From Actinokineospora baliensis (GTDB lineage: Bacteria; Actinomycetota; Actinomycetes; Mycobacteriales; Pseudonocardiaceae), in assembly GCF_016907695.1 (NCBI RefSeq), contig NZ_JAFBCK010000001.1, positions 5,754,001 through 5,818,000 of the forward strand: DNA of 64,000 nt. The letters are read 5' to 3'. Position numbers and translations under genes: made by a program. This document shows, piece by piece, positions 8,951 to 16,827 of the stretch. A model generated the notes under the pieces. It made no database searches and was not told where the DNA came from. It saw only the letters and a list, made by a program, of their open reading frames with translations. How positions within the stretch are numbered: position 1 is the first letter of the stretch; each line of letters opens with the position of its first letter.

Positions 8951-9580
8951 CTAAAGACAGGGCGGCTGGTAGCCGTTCACCTGAAGACCTTCGAACTTCA
9001 GCTTGTTGGGCGTCTTGCCGACGAAGACGAACCCGCGGGCCTCGCTCAGCGCCGAGGCGAACGTGTGCGACGGCTTCCCCAACTCCGGCAGCCACGTCCA
9101 CTTGTCCGGCGTGAACGGGAAGAACTTCCGCACCACCTTCCCCCGCGTCGAGGGCACCAGCGTCAGCCACTTGTCGCCGCCGCTCCACTGGGAAGCGGGC
9201 CGCAACTGCAGGTACAGGTCGTCGGTGGCGCTGTAGGTCAACCAGAACCCGGACGACCTGGTCAGGTCCACCTGGGCCTCGAACTTGTTGCCCAGCCAGA
9301 CCACGAACACGTGCCACTCGGCGTTGCGGAACTCGATCCTGGCGACGTGCTCCCGCCCCTCCCGCACGAGCAGGCTCCCCGTGGCGGGCACCGTCGTCCC
9401 CTCCCCCGAGGCCAACCACTGCTGATACCGGTCAATGGAAGGCGTCGAGCACTCACACCCCCGCCCACCCACGCCCGCTTGGGCCACCCCGGGTGCCCCC
9501 ACGAGGGAAAGCACCAACAACACCACGAGCGTTCCGCCAAATGCGGACCTCAGGCGATTCAATAGCGTACCTTTGCGCAT
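8951..9580 (-). CDS. secreted hypothetical protein
   Basis: A 209-residue protein from the ATG at 9580, which gives a normal signal peptide (basic RKGTLLNRLR, hydrophobic core, cleavage near AQAG). The mature part has a CEC cluster close to its start, then a beta-rich, tryptophan-containing domain (EWHVFVVWLGNK, GFWLTYSATDDLYLQLRP). I do not recognise the family. No strong ribosome binding site precedes the start. An in-frame extension to 9697 would bury the signal peptide and is disfavoured. Confidence 0.65.
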   Translation of the reverse strand: MRKGTLLNRLRSAFGGTLVVLLVLSLVGAPGVAQAGVGGRGCECSTPSIDRYQQWLASGEGTTVPATGSLLVREGREHVARIEFRNAEWHVFVVWLGNKFEAQVDLTRSSGFWLTYSATDDLYLQLRPASQWSGGDKWLTLVPSTRGKVVRKFFPFTPDKWTWLPELGKPSHTFASALSEARGFVFVGKTPNKLKFEGLQVNGYQPPCL

Positions 9581-9810
9581 TCTGCGGAAGGTAGCACAAT
9601 CCGAGAACCGGAAGATCTCCCCATTATCGACATTCTTGCCCGTCAACAGTCTCCACCGCGCCAACGATCCCGGCTGGCGAATGTCCAGAATAGCCATTTC
9701 TGAATAGATTCACTCGTGGCCGGGATCACCGTGACACTCCGCGCCCGGGCGTAATCTTTCCGTTTCACCGCGCGAAGATCGTGGCAACCGCCCACACATC
9801 TGGAGTGGAC

Positions 9811-10503
9811 ATGGTCGATCCCGACCCCTCCCCGTCCGGCACGGGCCGCGCGGCGGAGGCGCACGAGGCCACGATCAAGAGCTGGCGGATCAGCCGGTGG
9901 ATGATCGGCGTCGCCGTCTTCGCCGCGGTCTGCACCGCCATCGGCCTGATCATCGCCTTCTACCCCGACCACCAAGCACAAGGCGTCGCCCAGGGCGACA
10001 GCGCCGTCAACAGCGGCGGGACCGGCAACAACCCCAGCCAGTGCGGCGTCGTCGGGGCCCACGCCTCCTGCCAGATCCTCCAACAGGCCAAAGCCCAAGG
10101 CGACACGGCCACCACCGACGACACGGCCATCAGAGCCCAACTCCGCGCCCGCCCCGAAGCCACCCACCCCCCGACCACCCCCGGCCCCTGGCCCTACGCC
10201 GTCCTCGACACCGGCGCCCTCGGTCTGTTCGCCCGCACCACCGCCACCGCCGAAGCCACCCGGGTCGGCAACGCCGGGAACCTCGACATCATCTGGGCCG
10301 ACTGCCTCGCCACCACCGACTTCACCCCCCAAGGCCTGCGCGAGCACCTCGACGTCGGCCCCCAATGGATCAAAGCCCGCTGGAAACACCTCGACCAGGG
10401 CACCACCCGAGGACTCTCCGAACCGACCCAACCCACCACCGCCTACTTCTACCTCGGCTACCTCGAACCCCTCGGCCACAACGGCGACATCCCCGCCTGC
10501 TGA
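9811..10503 (+). CDS. single-pass membrane protein, unknown
   Basis: A 230-residue protein. A short cytoplasmic tail (WRISRWMIGV) leads into one transmembrane helix (VFAAVCTAIGLIIAF), followed by an extracytoplasmic region with two cysteines and a Thr/Pro-rich stretch. ATG at 9811 follows TGGAG; a GTG at 9781 is an alternative. The tail is similar to small membrane proteins common in actinomycetes near STAND genes, but I cannot name a family. Confidence 0.6.
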   Translation: MVDPDPSPSGTGRAAEAHEATIKSWRISRWMIGVAVFAAVCTAIGLIIAFYPDHQAQGVAQGDSAVNSGGTGNNPSQCGVVGAHASCQILQQAKAQGDTATTDDTAIRAQLRARPEATHPPTTPGPWPYAVLDTGALGLFARTTATAEATRVGNAGNLDIIWADCLATTDFTPQGLREHLDVGPQWIKARWKHLDQGTTRGLSEPTQPTTAYFYLGYLEPLGHNGDIPAC

Positions 10504-10555
10504 ACCACGGCGGCGAGCCGGTCGTCGAGGGCCGACCGGCCCGCCTGGGGGGTGG

Positions 10556-11248
10556 TCAGGAGAGGTTGTCGACCAGGGCCTTGGCGATCACGGGGGCGCT
10601 GGCGGGGTTCTGGCCGGTGATCAACGGGCCGTCCTGCTCGACGTTGGGCAGCCAGTTGCTGGCCGACCGGGTGAAGGTCGCGCCACGGAGGCGGAGTTCG
10701 TCCTCCAGCGAGAAGAGCAGGTGCCGGGAGAGGTCCAGTTCGTCATCCTCGGCGTTGGCGAAGCCGGTGACCGTGCGGCCCTGGACGTACGGGCGGCCGT
10801 CGGGGGTCTTGACGTCGCGCAGGATGCCGGGGGCGTGGCAGACCATGGCGACCGCCTTGTCCGCGGCCAGGGCGCGCTCGACCATCCGGATGACCCGGGA
10901 GTTCGAGGCCAGGTCCCACAGCAGGCCGTAGCCGCCGGGGAAGAAGAGGGCGTCGAAGTCGTCGTGGTCGAGGTCGGCCAGGACGTTGGTCTCCCGGATG
11001 GCGCGCAGACCGGCCTCGTCCTCGAGGAACCGGTCGGTGTTGGTCGTGGTGAACGGCGACCGCAGGCTCAGGTGGTCGATGGGGGCCTCGCCGCCGCGCG
11101 GGGAGGCGAAGACGACCTGGAAACCGGCCTCGGTGAACACGTAGTACGGGGTGGCGACCTCCTCGAACCAGGTGCCGGTCTTCTTGCCGCTGACCCCGAG
11201 GTCGGCGTGCGAGGACATCGTGATGAGGACGCGCTTGGGGCGGGGCAT
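10556..11248 (-). CDS. DJ-1/PfpI (Hsp31-like) type 1 glutamine amidotransferase-fold protein
   Basis: A 230-residue protein with the DJ-1/PfpI nucleophile elbow AMVCHAPG (Cys137, His138) and acidic residue in GTWFEE (about Glu30), the triad arrangement seen in Hsp31-type glyoxalase/chaperones. The expected role is detoxification of methylglyoxal or related electrophiles. ATG at 11248 follows AAGGAGTG. It is divergent from a NemR-like TetR gene, and the shared 114-bp gap holds two palindromes, so repression by that TetR is likely. Confidence 0.85.
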   Translation of the reverse strand: MPRPKRVLITMSSHADLGVSGKKTGTWFEEVATPYYVFTEAGFQVVFASPRGGEAPIDHLSLRSPFTTTNTDRFLEDEAGLRAIRETNVLADLDHDDFDALFFPGGYGLLWDLASNSRVIRMVERALAADKAVAMVCHAPGILRDVKTPDGRPYVQGRTVTGFANAEDDELDLSRHLLFSLEDELRLRGATFTRSASNWLPNVEQDGPLITGQNPASAPVIAKALVDNLS

Positions 11249-11267
11249 GCTGCACTCCTTGGTTGCT

Positions 11268-11285
11268 CTACCTACTAGTAGATAG
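11268..11285. promoter_or_regulatory. palindromic TetR-type operator, amidotransferase side
   Basis: CTACCTACTAGTAGATAG is an 18-bp palindrome with one mismatched pair, 20 bp upstream of the DJ-1/PfpI start. Its half-site resembles that of the second palindrome at 11334-11353 (CTACCT/AGGTAG). Confidence 0.65.
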
Positions 11286-11333
11286 GCTGGCCGTTCCGCC
11301 ACGACGCGTCAAAGGACTGAGAGCACGGTCACG

Positions 11334-11353
11334 CCTACCTATCGACAGGTAGG
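11334..11353. promoter_or_regulatory. palindromic TetR-type operator, regulator side
   Basis: CCTACCT - 6-base spacer - AGGTAGG, perfect 7-bp arms, 9 bp before the TetR start codon. The position fits autoregulation. Confidence 0.65.
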
Positions 11354-11362
11354 CTCCGGGGC

Positions 11363-11944
11363 ATGGACCGTCCCGACACCCGAGGCGCCCTGCTGGACCA
11401 CGCGACGCGGCTGGTCCGGTCCCGGGGGTACTCCGCGTTCAGCTACGCCGACCTCGCGACCGCGGTCGGCATCCGCAAACCCAGCGTCCACCACCACTTC
11501 CCCACCAAGGAAGAACTCGGCGTCGCCCTCGTGGCCCGCTACACCGAGCGGTTCCTCGCCCGGCTCGCCGAGATCGACCGGCTCGACACCGGGCCGGTCG
11601 ACGCGCTCGAGCGGTACGCGGCGCTGCACCGGGAGGGTCTGGTCGACGGCGAGGCGTGCCTGTGCGGGGTGATCGCGGCCGAGACCGGCGCCGTGCCCGC
11701 GGCCGTCGCCGAGGGTGTCGCGGAGTTCTTCCGCGTCAACCAGGCGTGGTTGACCGACCGGATCGAGCGCGGCCAGCGGTCCGGCGAACTCCGCCCATCG
11801 CTCGACGCGGGCGACAGCGCGGCGACACTGCTTGCCGCCCTCGAAGGGGCCGCCCTGGTGGCCCGTTCGCACAACGACGTCGCCGCCTTCGACCGGGTCG
11901 CCACCACCTCGATCGCCGTCCTCAAGGGCTACACCCCCGCGTAG
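11363..11944 (+). CDS. TetR/AcrR regulator, NemR-like
   Basis: A 193-residue TetR protein. The HTH covers about residues 25-50 (FSYADLATAVGIRKPSVHHHFPTKEEL). The ligand domain has a CLC motif (Cys99, Cys101) in EACLCGVIAAE, the region where NemR-type repressors sense electrophiles through cysteine. It is divergent from the DJ-1/PfpI gene with palindromes in between. Redox or electrophile sensing is inferred from the cysteines and the neighbour. Confidence 0.85.
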   Translation: MDRPDTRGALLDHATRLVRSRGYSAFSYADLATAVGIRKPSVHHHFPTKEELGVALVARYTERFLARLAEIDRLDTGPVDALERYAALHREGLVDGEACLCGVIAAETGAVPAAVAEGVAEFFRVNQAWLTDRIERGQRSGELRPSLDAGDSAATLLAALEGAALVARSHNDVAAFDRVATTSIAVLKGYTPA

Positions 11945-11969
11945 TCATCCCGGCCGGTTCCCATCGGGG

Positions 11970-11998
11970 TTGACACCGGCAAAGTGTGAGTGGTTAAT
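11970..11998 (+). promoter_or_regulatory. candidate promoter of the epimerase gene
   Basis: TTGACA at 11970-11975, 17-bp spacer, GTTAAT at 11993-11998 (4 of 6 to consensus). It overlaps the candidate operator at 11986-12004. Confidence 0.5.
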
Positions 11999-12004
11999 TA
12001 CTCC
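11986..12004. promoter_or_regulatory. candidate operator of the downstream TetR, copy 1
   Basis: GTGAGTGGTTAATTACTCC, containing an imperfect palindrome (GAGT..TTAA..ACTC) over the -10 region. A related sequence recurs at 12991-13010 before the TetR gene itself. Confidence 0.45.
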
Positions 12005-12034
12005 TGTCACCGCACCTCGCTGGAAGGACAGGCC

Positions 12035-12979
12035 ATGACCACGCAGAAGACGCACGTCGTGTTCGGCACCGGGCCCGCCGGGCTGACCCTGATCGACGAA
12101 CTGCTGGCACGGGGACACCGGGTTCGGGCGGTCAACCGCAGCGGGGCCGCGGCGGTCACGCCGGGGACCGAGGTCGTCGCGGCGGACGCGACCGATGTCG
12201 ACGCCATGCGCGCGGTGTGCGCCGACGCCGAGGTCATCTACCACTGCGCGCACGCGCCGTACGAGCTCTGGGATGAGCTGCTCCCCAAGCTGCAGGAGGG
12301 TTTCCTCGCCGGGGCGGAGAGCAGCGGCGCGCGGCTCGTCGTCACTGACACGCTCTACATGTACGGCCCGACAGGGGGTTTGCCGATGGCGGAGGAAACG
12401 CCCCAACGACCCACTGCCCACAAGGGACAGTTGCGTGCCCGGATCGCCGACCGCTACCTGCAAGCGCACGCGGACGGGAAGATCCAGGTGACCATCGGCC
12501 GCTCGGCGGACTTCTACGGACCGCGGGTGATCAACTCGGCGCTCGGTGGCGCGGTGTTCTTCCCCGCGCTGCAAGGACAACCGGTCTACGCGCTCGGCGA
12601 CGTCGACCTGCCGCACGCCTACAGCTACATCGGTGACGTGGCGGTCGCGCTGGCCACGCTCGGGGAGCGGCCGGAGGCGCTCGGCCGGGTCTGGCACGTT
12701 CCCACCACGTCCGACCACACGACCCGCGAGGTGCACGAGCTCATCGGCAAGGAGCTCGGCCGCGAGCTCACCCGCACCGTCCTGGCCACGCCGGTCGAGC
12801 AGGCGTGGGGGCCGTTCGACGAGACGATCATGCGGGAGTACGCGGAGCTGTTCTACCAGTACCTCGAGCCCCAGGTGCTCGACTGCCGGGCCATCGAGGC
12901 CGCGTTCGGTCTGCGGCCGACGCCGATCGGGACGGCGCTGGGGACCACGGTCGACTGGTACCGGGGGCTCGTCGCTTGA
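12035..12979 (+). CDS. NAD-dependent epimerase/dehydratase family protein
   Basis: A 314-residue extended SDR. The nucleotide motif GTGPAG is at residues 11-16, with an acidic strand end around VVAADATDVDA. The expected YxxxK is not plain: MYGPTG is followed later by AHKGQLRARI, so catalysis may differ from classic epimerases. ATG at 12035 follows GGAAGGA. The TetR gene 31 bp downstream likely controls it. The substrate is unknown. Confidence 0.8.
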   Translation: MTTQKTHVVFGTGPAGLTLIDELLARGHRVRAVNRSGAAAVTPGTEVVAADATDVDAMRAVCADAEVIYHCAHAPYELWDELLPKLQEGFLAGAESSGARLVVTDTLYMYGPTGGLPMAEETPQRPTAHKGQLRARIADRYLQAHADGKIQVTIGRSADFYGPRVINSALGGAVFFPALQGQPVYALGDVDLPHAYSYIGDVAVALATLGERPEALGRVWHVPTTSDHTTREVHELIGKELGRELTRTVLATPVEQAWGPFDETIMREYAELFYQYLEPQVLDCRAIEAAFGLRPTPIGTALGTTVDWYRGLVA

Positions 12980-13010
12980 CATGACCTGGGGTGAGTGAAT
13001 GATTAGTCAC
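12976..13010 (+). promoter_or_regulatory. promoter with operator copy 2; possible leaderless TetR transcript
   Basis: TTGACA at 12976-12981 and AATGAT at 12998-13003 with a 16-bp spacer would start transcription at or very near the ATG at 13011, implying a leaderless message. GTGAGTGAATGATTAGTCAC (12991-13010) matches copy 1 at GTGAGTG..T.ATTA.TC. Confidence 0.5.
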
Positions 13011-13574
13011 ATGGCACGGACAACGGGTAGGCAGCTCTCCACGGCGGGCGAGCGGCGCGAGGTGGTGCTGCGGACCGCCATCGGGACGTTCGCCGCCCGG
13101 GGGTACTACGGCACGACGACCGCGGAGGTCGCCAAAGCCGCGGGGATCTCGCAGGCCTACGTGTACCGGCTGTTCCCGGACAAGGAAGCCCTGTTCGTGG
13201 CCGTGATCGAGTACTGCTCGCTGCGCATGCGAGAGGCGTTCGCGGACGCCGCGGCCAAGGCGACGAGCAGCGAACCGGCGGCGGTACTAGAGGCGCTCGG
13301 CGAGGCCTACGCGCGACTGATCGTCGACCGTGACCTGCTGCTGGTCCTCATGCAAGCCACCTGCGCGGCCAGCGAGCCCGCCATCCGCGACGCGATCCGC
13401 GCCTCTTACGCCCGCGAGGTCGAGTACGTGCGGGCGGTGTCCGGCGCGTCCGACGAGGCCATCCAGGACTTCGTCGCCAAGGGGTTCCTGTGCAACACGC
13501 TCACCGCGATCCGGGCCGACGAGGTCGACGCGCCGTGGGCCCGGATCCTGATGACCGGCATCCGGCACTACTGA
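13011..13574 (+). CDS. TetR/AcrR family regulator
   Basis: A 187-residue protein. The TetR HTH is at about 30-60 (TTTAEVAKAAGISQAYVYRLF) and the C-terminal domain carries LMQATCAASEP, typical of many actinobacterial TetR proteins. ATG at 13011 is chosen over an ATG 12 bp upstream, which would add four residues and lacks spacing to any ribosome binding site. It probably controls itself and the epimerase through the repeated site described above. Confidence 0.85.
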   Translation: MARTTGRQLSTAGERREVVLRTAIGTFAARGYYGTTTAEVAKAAGISQAYVYRLFPDKEALFVAVIEYCSLRMREAFADAAAKATSSEPAAVLEALGEAYARLIVDRDLLLVLMQATCAASEPAIRDAIRASYAREVEYVRAVSGASDEAIQDFVAKGFLCNTLTAIRADEVDAPWARILMTGIRHY

Positions 13575-13643
13575 CCGGCACGCCCCGAGACCGGTCACGA
13601 ATGGAGAAGCGCTGGTCAGCGGCCCGGATCTAGCGTTGTCGGC

Positions 13644-14264
13644 ATGACCTCACTGGACAGCATCACCCTCGAGGTGGCCGACACCGCAGCCGCCGAGCGC
13701 TTTTACACCGAGGCTTTCGGCCTCGGTGACCGCCTGCGGCTGCGGGCCTCGCAGGAGCCGACCACCGGCTTCCGCGGGTTCACCCTCTCGCTGATCGTGG
13801 CCCAACCCGCCGACGTCCACGCGCTGGTCGACTCCGCCGTCGCGGCCGGGGCGACCGTGCTCAAGCCCGCCGCCAAGTCCCTGTGGGGCTACGGCGGGGT
13901 CGTCCAAGTGCCGGACGGCACAATCTGGAAGGTCACCACCTCGGCGAAGAAGGACACCGGACCGGCTACCGGTCGGGTGGAGAGCATCGTCCTGCTGCTG
14001 GGCGTCGCGGACATCATCGCGAGCAAGCGGTTCTACCTGGACCAGGACCTCGCGGTGGCGAAGAGCTTCGCCCGGGTGTACGTCGAGTTCGACACCGGGG
14101 AGAGCCCGGTCAAGTTGGCGCTGTACCGGCGCAAGGCGCTCGCCAAGGACGCGGGCGTCACCCACGACGGCACTGGCTCGCACCGGATCACCCTCGGCGG
14201 CGGCACCTTCACCGACCGGGACGGCTTCGCGTGGGAAACCTCGGCGATGACTGCGCGGTCCTGA
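13644..14264 (+). CDS. two-domain VOC (glyoxalase/bleomycin resistance-like) protein
   Basis: A 206-residue protein with two VOC modules: residues 1-105 (SITLEVADTAAAERFYTEAFGL) and about 112-205 (ESIVLLLGVADIIASKRFYLDQ). Each begins with a beta strand and the pattern for ADxxxAxxFY. The second half ends GGGTFTDRDGFAWE. The metal ligands expected of a true glyoxalase are not obvious, so the activity is unassigned. It stands alone; a GC-rich hairpin lies downstream. Confidence 0.8.
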   Translation: MTSLDSITLEVADTAAAERFYTEAFGLGDRLRLRASQEPTTGFRGFTLSLIVAQPADVHALVDSAVAAGATVLKPAAKSLWGYGGVVQVPDGTIWKVTTSAKKDTGPATGRVESIVLLLGVADIIASKRFYLDQDLAVAKSFARVYVEFDTGESPVKLALYRRKALAKDAGVTHDGTGSHRITLGGGTFTDRDGFAWETSAMTARS

Positions 14265-14315
14265 TGTGCCTTTCCCCCAACCCCGGCATCGCCGCTGCCA
14301 TCGCCCGCGAGGACA

Positions 14316-14343
14316 CCCCGCCTAATCCGGTTGCGGGGCGGGG
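14316..14343 (+). terminator. possible hairpin after the VOC gene
   Basis: CCCCGCC (14316-14322) pairs with GGCGGGG (14337-14343) around a 14-base loop, 50 bp downstream of the stop. It is weaker than the other hairpins in the window. Confidence 0.4.
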
Positions 14344-14395
14344 GGCGTGCCCGGTAGACCTGGCACCCCAACCTACGAGGAAGGAGGGCGCAGCC

Positions 14396-14446
14396 ATGTA
14401 CACCGTCACCGCGCTCGTGCCCCTCCGGGACGGCCAGTCGAGCTGA
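14396..14446 (+). CDS. 16-residue leader-type small ORF
   Basis: ATG at 14396 has an excellent ribosome binding site (AAGGAGG, 8-base gap) and encodes MYTVTALVPLRDGQSS. The next gene's TTG start lies 38 bp after its stop. It may be a translated leader of the acetyltransferase gene or a short orphan peptide. No conserved family is recognised. Confidence 0.4.
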   Translation: MYTVTALVPLRDGQSS

Positions 14447-14484
14447 ACCGGAGCGGCAGGGCGCACTCCCCGTGGAGATCCGCC

Positions 14485-15447
14485 TTGACTTCGCACCACC
14501 CTGATCTGATCCTGCGCCCGATCACCGGGCCCGACGAACTCGACCTGTTCACCACCTTCCCCTACGCCCTCAACGACGAGATCCGCAACGACCTGGCAGC
14601 GCGGCGGCGGCGGCCGGAGTGGTTGTGGGTGGCCCTGCGCGGTGGTCGCGTGGTGGCCAGGGCGGGCTGGTGGTCGCGCCCCGGTGACCAGCACCCGCTG
14701 CTGATGGACTTCTTCGACGTCGAGGACGACGAGGACGGCCTGCGGTTGCTGGCAACCGCGCTCCCCACCGTCGTCCCGCCAGGTGCCACGCCACCCGAGT
14801 ACAGCCGCAGACTCCCCGCGAGTTGGCGCGACTACCCACTCACCCGGCAGGCAGTCGAGGCCAGGACCGCTGTCCTGGAACGCGCGGGCGCCGCCCTCTT
14901 CGTCGAACGCCTACGCCTTGAATGGCGCCCCGGCACACCCATCGCCCCGTCCAGCGGCCGCCTCGCGTTCCGACCGGTCGGTCACCCGGACGAGCTGATC
15001 GACCTCATGACCCTGGTCATGGACGGCACCCTCGACGCCCACAGCCGTGAGGACCTCACCCGCATGACCGCCCGCGAAGCCGCGCAGGAGCAGTACGAGG
15101 ACGAACTGCTCCGCTACCCCAGCCCCCACGAGTGGTGGCGAATCGCCACCCTCCCCACGGGCGACCCGGTCGGCTTCGTCATCCCAGCCCACAACGGCTA
15201 CAACCCGATCATCGCCTACATCGGCGTAGCCCCGGCCCACCGCGGCCACGGCTACATCCACGACCTGCTCACCACGGGCACCCGCCTACTCGCCGCCCAG
15301 AACGTCCCCCGCATCCGAGCCTCCACCGACCTCGGCAACACCCCCATGGCCGCCTCCTTCGCCAAAGCGGGCTATGTCACCTTCGAACACCAACTAGACA
15401 TGAGATGGCCAACGTCCACTCAGGACAAAACCGCCGAGGCGGGCTAG
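14485..15447 (+). CDS. GNAT family N-acetyltransferase
   Basis: A 320-residue protein with a tandem-GNAT layout. The C-terminal half has the acetyl-CoA motif IAYIGVAPAHRGHGYIHDLL and ends with the family's NTPMAASFAKAGY. TTG at 14485 is chosen because GTGGAG lies 7 bases upstream and residues before it look non-coding. The substrate is unknown. It ends 8 bp before a strong hairpin. Confidence 0.8.
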   Translation: MTSHHPDLILRPITGPDELDLFTTFPYALNDEIRNDLAARRRRPEWLWVALRGGRVVARAGWWSRPGDQHPLLMDFFDVEDDEDGLRLLATALPTVVPPGATPPEYSRRLPASWRDYPLTRQAVEARTAVLERAGAALFVERLRLEWRPGTPIAPSSGRLAFRPVGHPDELIDLMTLVMDGTLDAHSREDLTRMTAREAAQEQYEDELLRYPSPHEWWRIATLPTGDPVGFVIPAHNGYNPIIAYIGVAPAHRGHGYIHDLLTTGTRLLAAQNVPRIRASTDLGNTPMAASFAKAGYVTFEHQLDMRWPTSTQDKTAEAG

Positions 15448-15455
15448 CGACCACC

Positions 15456-15491
15456 GCCGAATGGCAGGGCCGATCTCCCCTGCCATTCGGC
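15456..15491 (+). terminator. 14-bp perfect stem terminator
   Basis: GCCGAATGGCAGGG (15456-15469) pairs with 15478-15491 around an 8-base loop, directly after the acetyltransferase stop. Confidence 0.75.
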
Positions 15492-15704
15492 GTTCGTCCA
15501 CTGCTGGACACGACCAGCGTGGTGTTCCATCCGGCGCATCACGTCCGGTTGGATCATCCGACCGCACGGCGGGGGTGAGCGGGCGGGATAGGTCCGAACG
15601 GGTTCTGCCAGCTGTATGGCTGCACGACCGGGCGAGGACGATCGCACTCGTGCCCACCCGGAAGCCTCTGTCGTCCGGGAAAGTATCCGGGCAGGTTCAC
15701 AGCC

Positions 15705-16745
15705 ATGCTCGGACATGATCAACGCCCGCGCGTGCCGCCGTCCGCGCAGCCTGTCCGGACGCGCTCCGCCGGTCCGGTGAGCGGTCCCCCGCACCTGATC
15801 GCATTACAACGGCAGGCGGGCAATCAAGCTGTCAGTGGGCTGGTCGGGTCCGTACAGCGGCAACCGCAACAACTGGCTATGGCCGGAGGCGCCACCATCA
15901 TGGGGTTCCTCGGTGCGGCAGAAGGCGGTGGACTGCTCGCCACGATCGCGATCGGCAGCACGGTCACGGTCGGGATCGCGGTGGTCGCCGTCGTCGCGGT
16001 GGGTGCGCTCGCCTACTACGTGTACGTGAACGCCTCGGACGCGAGTGCGACCGATCTCGCCCCCGTCTCGCCGCCGCCGACGGTGACCGTGCCGACGCAT
16101 ACGCCGATCGGTGATGTGGTTGGCGCGTTCCCCGCGGTGCTGGCATCGAACGTGCAAGCGCCCGCGACGCCCCGCGCCCGTGAGGCAGGCAGGGATGACA
16201 CACGCCGACGCGACTGCCAGGCTCCCGATGTCGGCAACCTCAGGATGTTGGTGCACGACCTGATGCTCGCCAACCTTCCGGAGAACGCACGGCGCTTCTT
16301 CGCGCACCGCCCTCCGGCGGCACTGCCGAAGGTGAACAGCCAGCGCTTCGGGTTCTTCAAAGCGGTCATCCAACAGACGAAGAACGCGGTGATGACGCTG
16401 ACCGACTGCGAGGGCGCCGTGTACGGCTTCGCCACGGGGAACAAGCACATCGACGATGTGCCGCATGCGGAGCAGGAAGCTCTCGCGGTCCTGGAGGCCG
16501 AGGCCTTGGCGCTGCCCGCCGCGGCCAGGGACGGCGCGGGCTTGGTGGTCGTGTGCCAGAGCGCGCCGTGTCAGGCCATCTGCGAACCGATGCTCCGCGG
16601 TTGGGTGGCGACGCATCTGGTTGGGGGGCAACTGATCGAGGAGTCGGCGCCGTGGCCGCGCGACCTGTTCTGGATCTGCCGGGGCGTCTACAACTCGGCG
16701 TGGGAACAGGCGAGGGGGATGTCGATGCCACTGCGCTACCGCTGA
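15705..16745 (+). CDS. predicted eCIS-type deaminase toxin (LQRQAGN motif + HAE/PC...C domain)
   Basis: A 346-residue protein. Residues 33-43 (ALQRQAGNQAV) carry the LQRxAGN motif, and VQRQ follows at 50-53. This combination is common near the N-terminus of cargo proteins of extracellular contractile injection systems. Residues about 60-108 are strongly hydrophobic, glycine/valine-rich, and may cross or insert into a membrane. The C-terminal domain has the zinc-deaminase signature HAE (254-256) and PCQAIC (288-293), so a cytidine-deaminase-fold nuclease or nucleotide-modifying toxin is predicted. No immunity gene or eCIS structural gene is visible nearby. ATG 15705 has only a weak AGG upstream. 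The fold assignment is inference from motifs. Confidence 0.6.
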   Translation: MLGHDQRPRVPPSAQPVRTRSAGPVSGPPHLIALQRQAGNQAVSGLVGSVQRQPQQLAMAGGATIMGFLGAAEGGGLLATIAIGSTVTVGIAVVAVVAVGALAYYVYVNASDASATDLAPVSPPPTVTVPTHTPIGDVVGAFPAVLASNVQAPATPRAREAGRDDTRRRDCQAPDVGNLRMLVHDLMLANLPENARRFFAHRPPAALPKVNSQRFGFFKAVIQQTKNAVMTLTDCEGAVYGFATGNKHIDDVPHAEQEALAVLEAEALALPAAARDGAGLVVVCQSAPCQAICEPMLRGWVATHLVGGQLIEESAPWPRDLFWICRGVYNSAWEQARGMSMPLRYR

Positions 16746-16827
16746 GGCGCCGGTTCGTGGCTGTGCCGCGACACCACCAGCCGGGTCCTGCGTCTGCGCA
16801 GAGCGCGGCCCGTCAGTACGACAGGGT

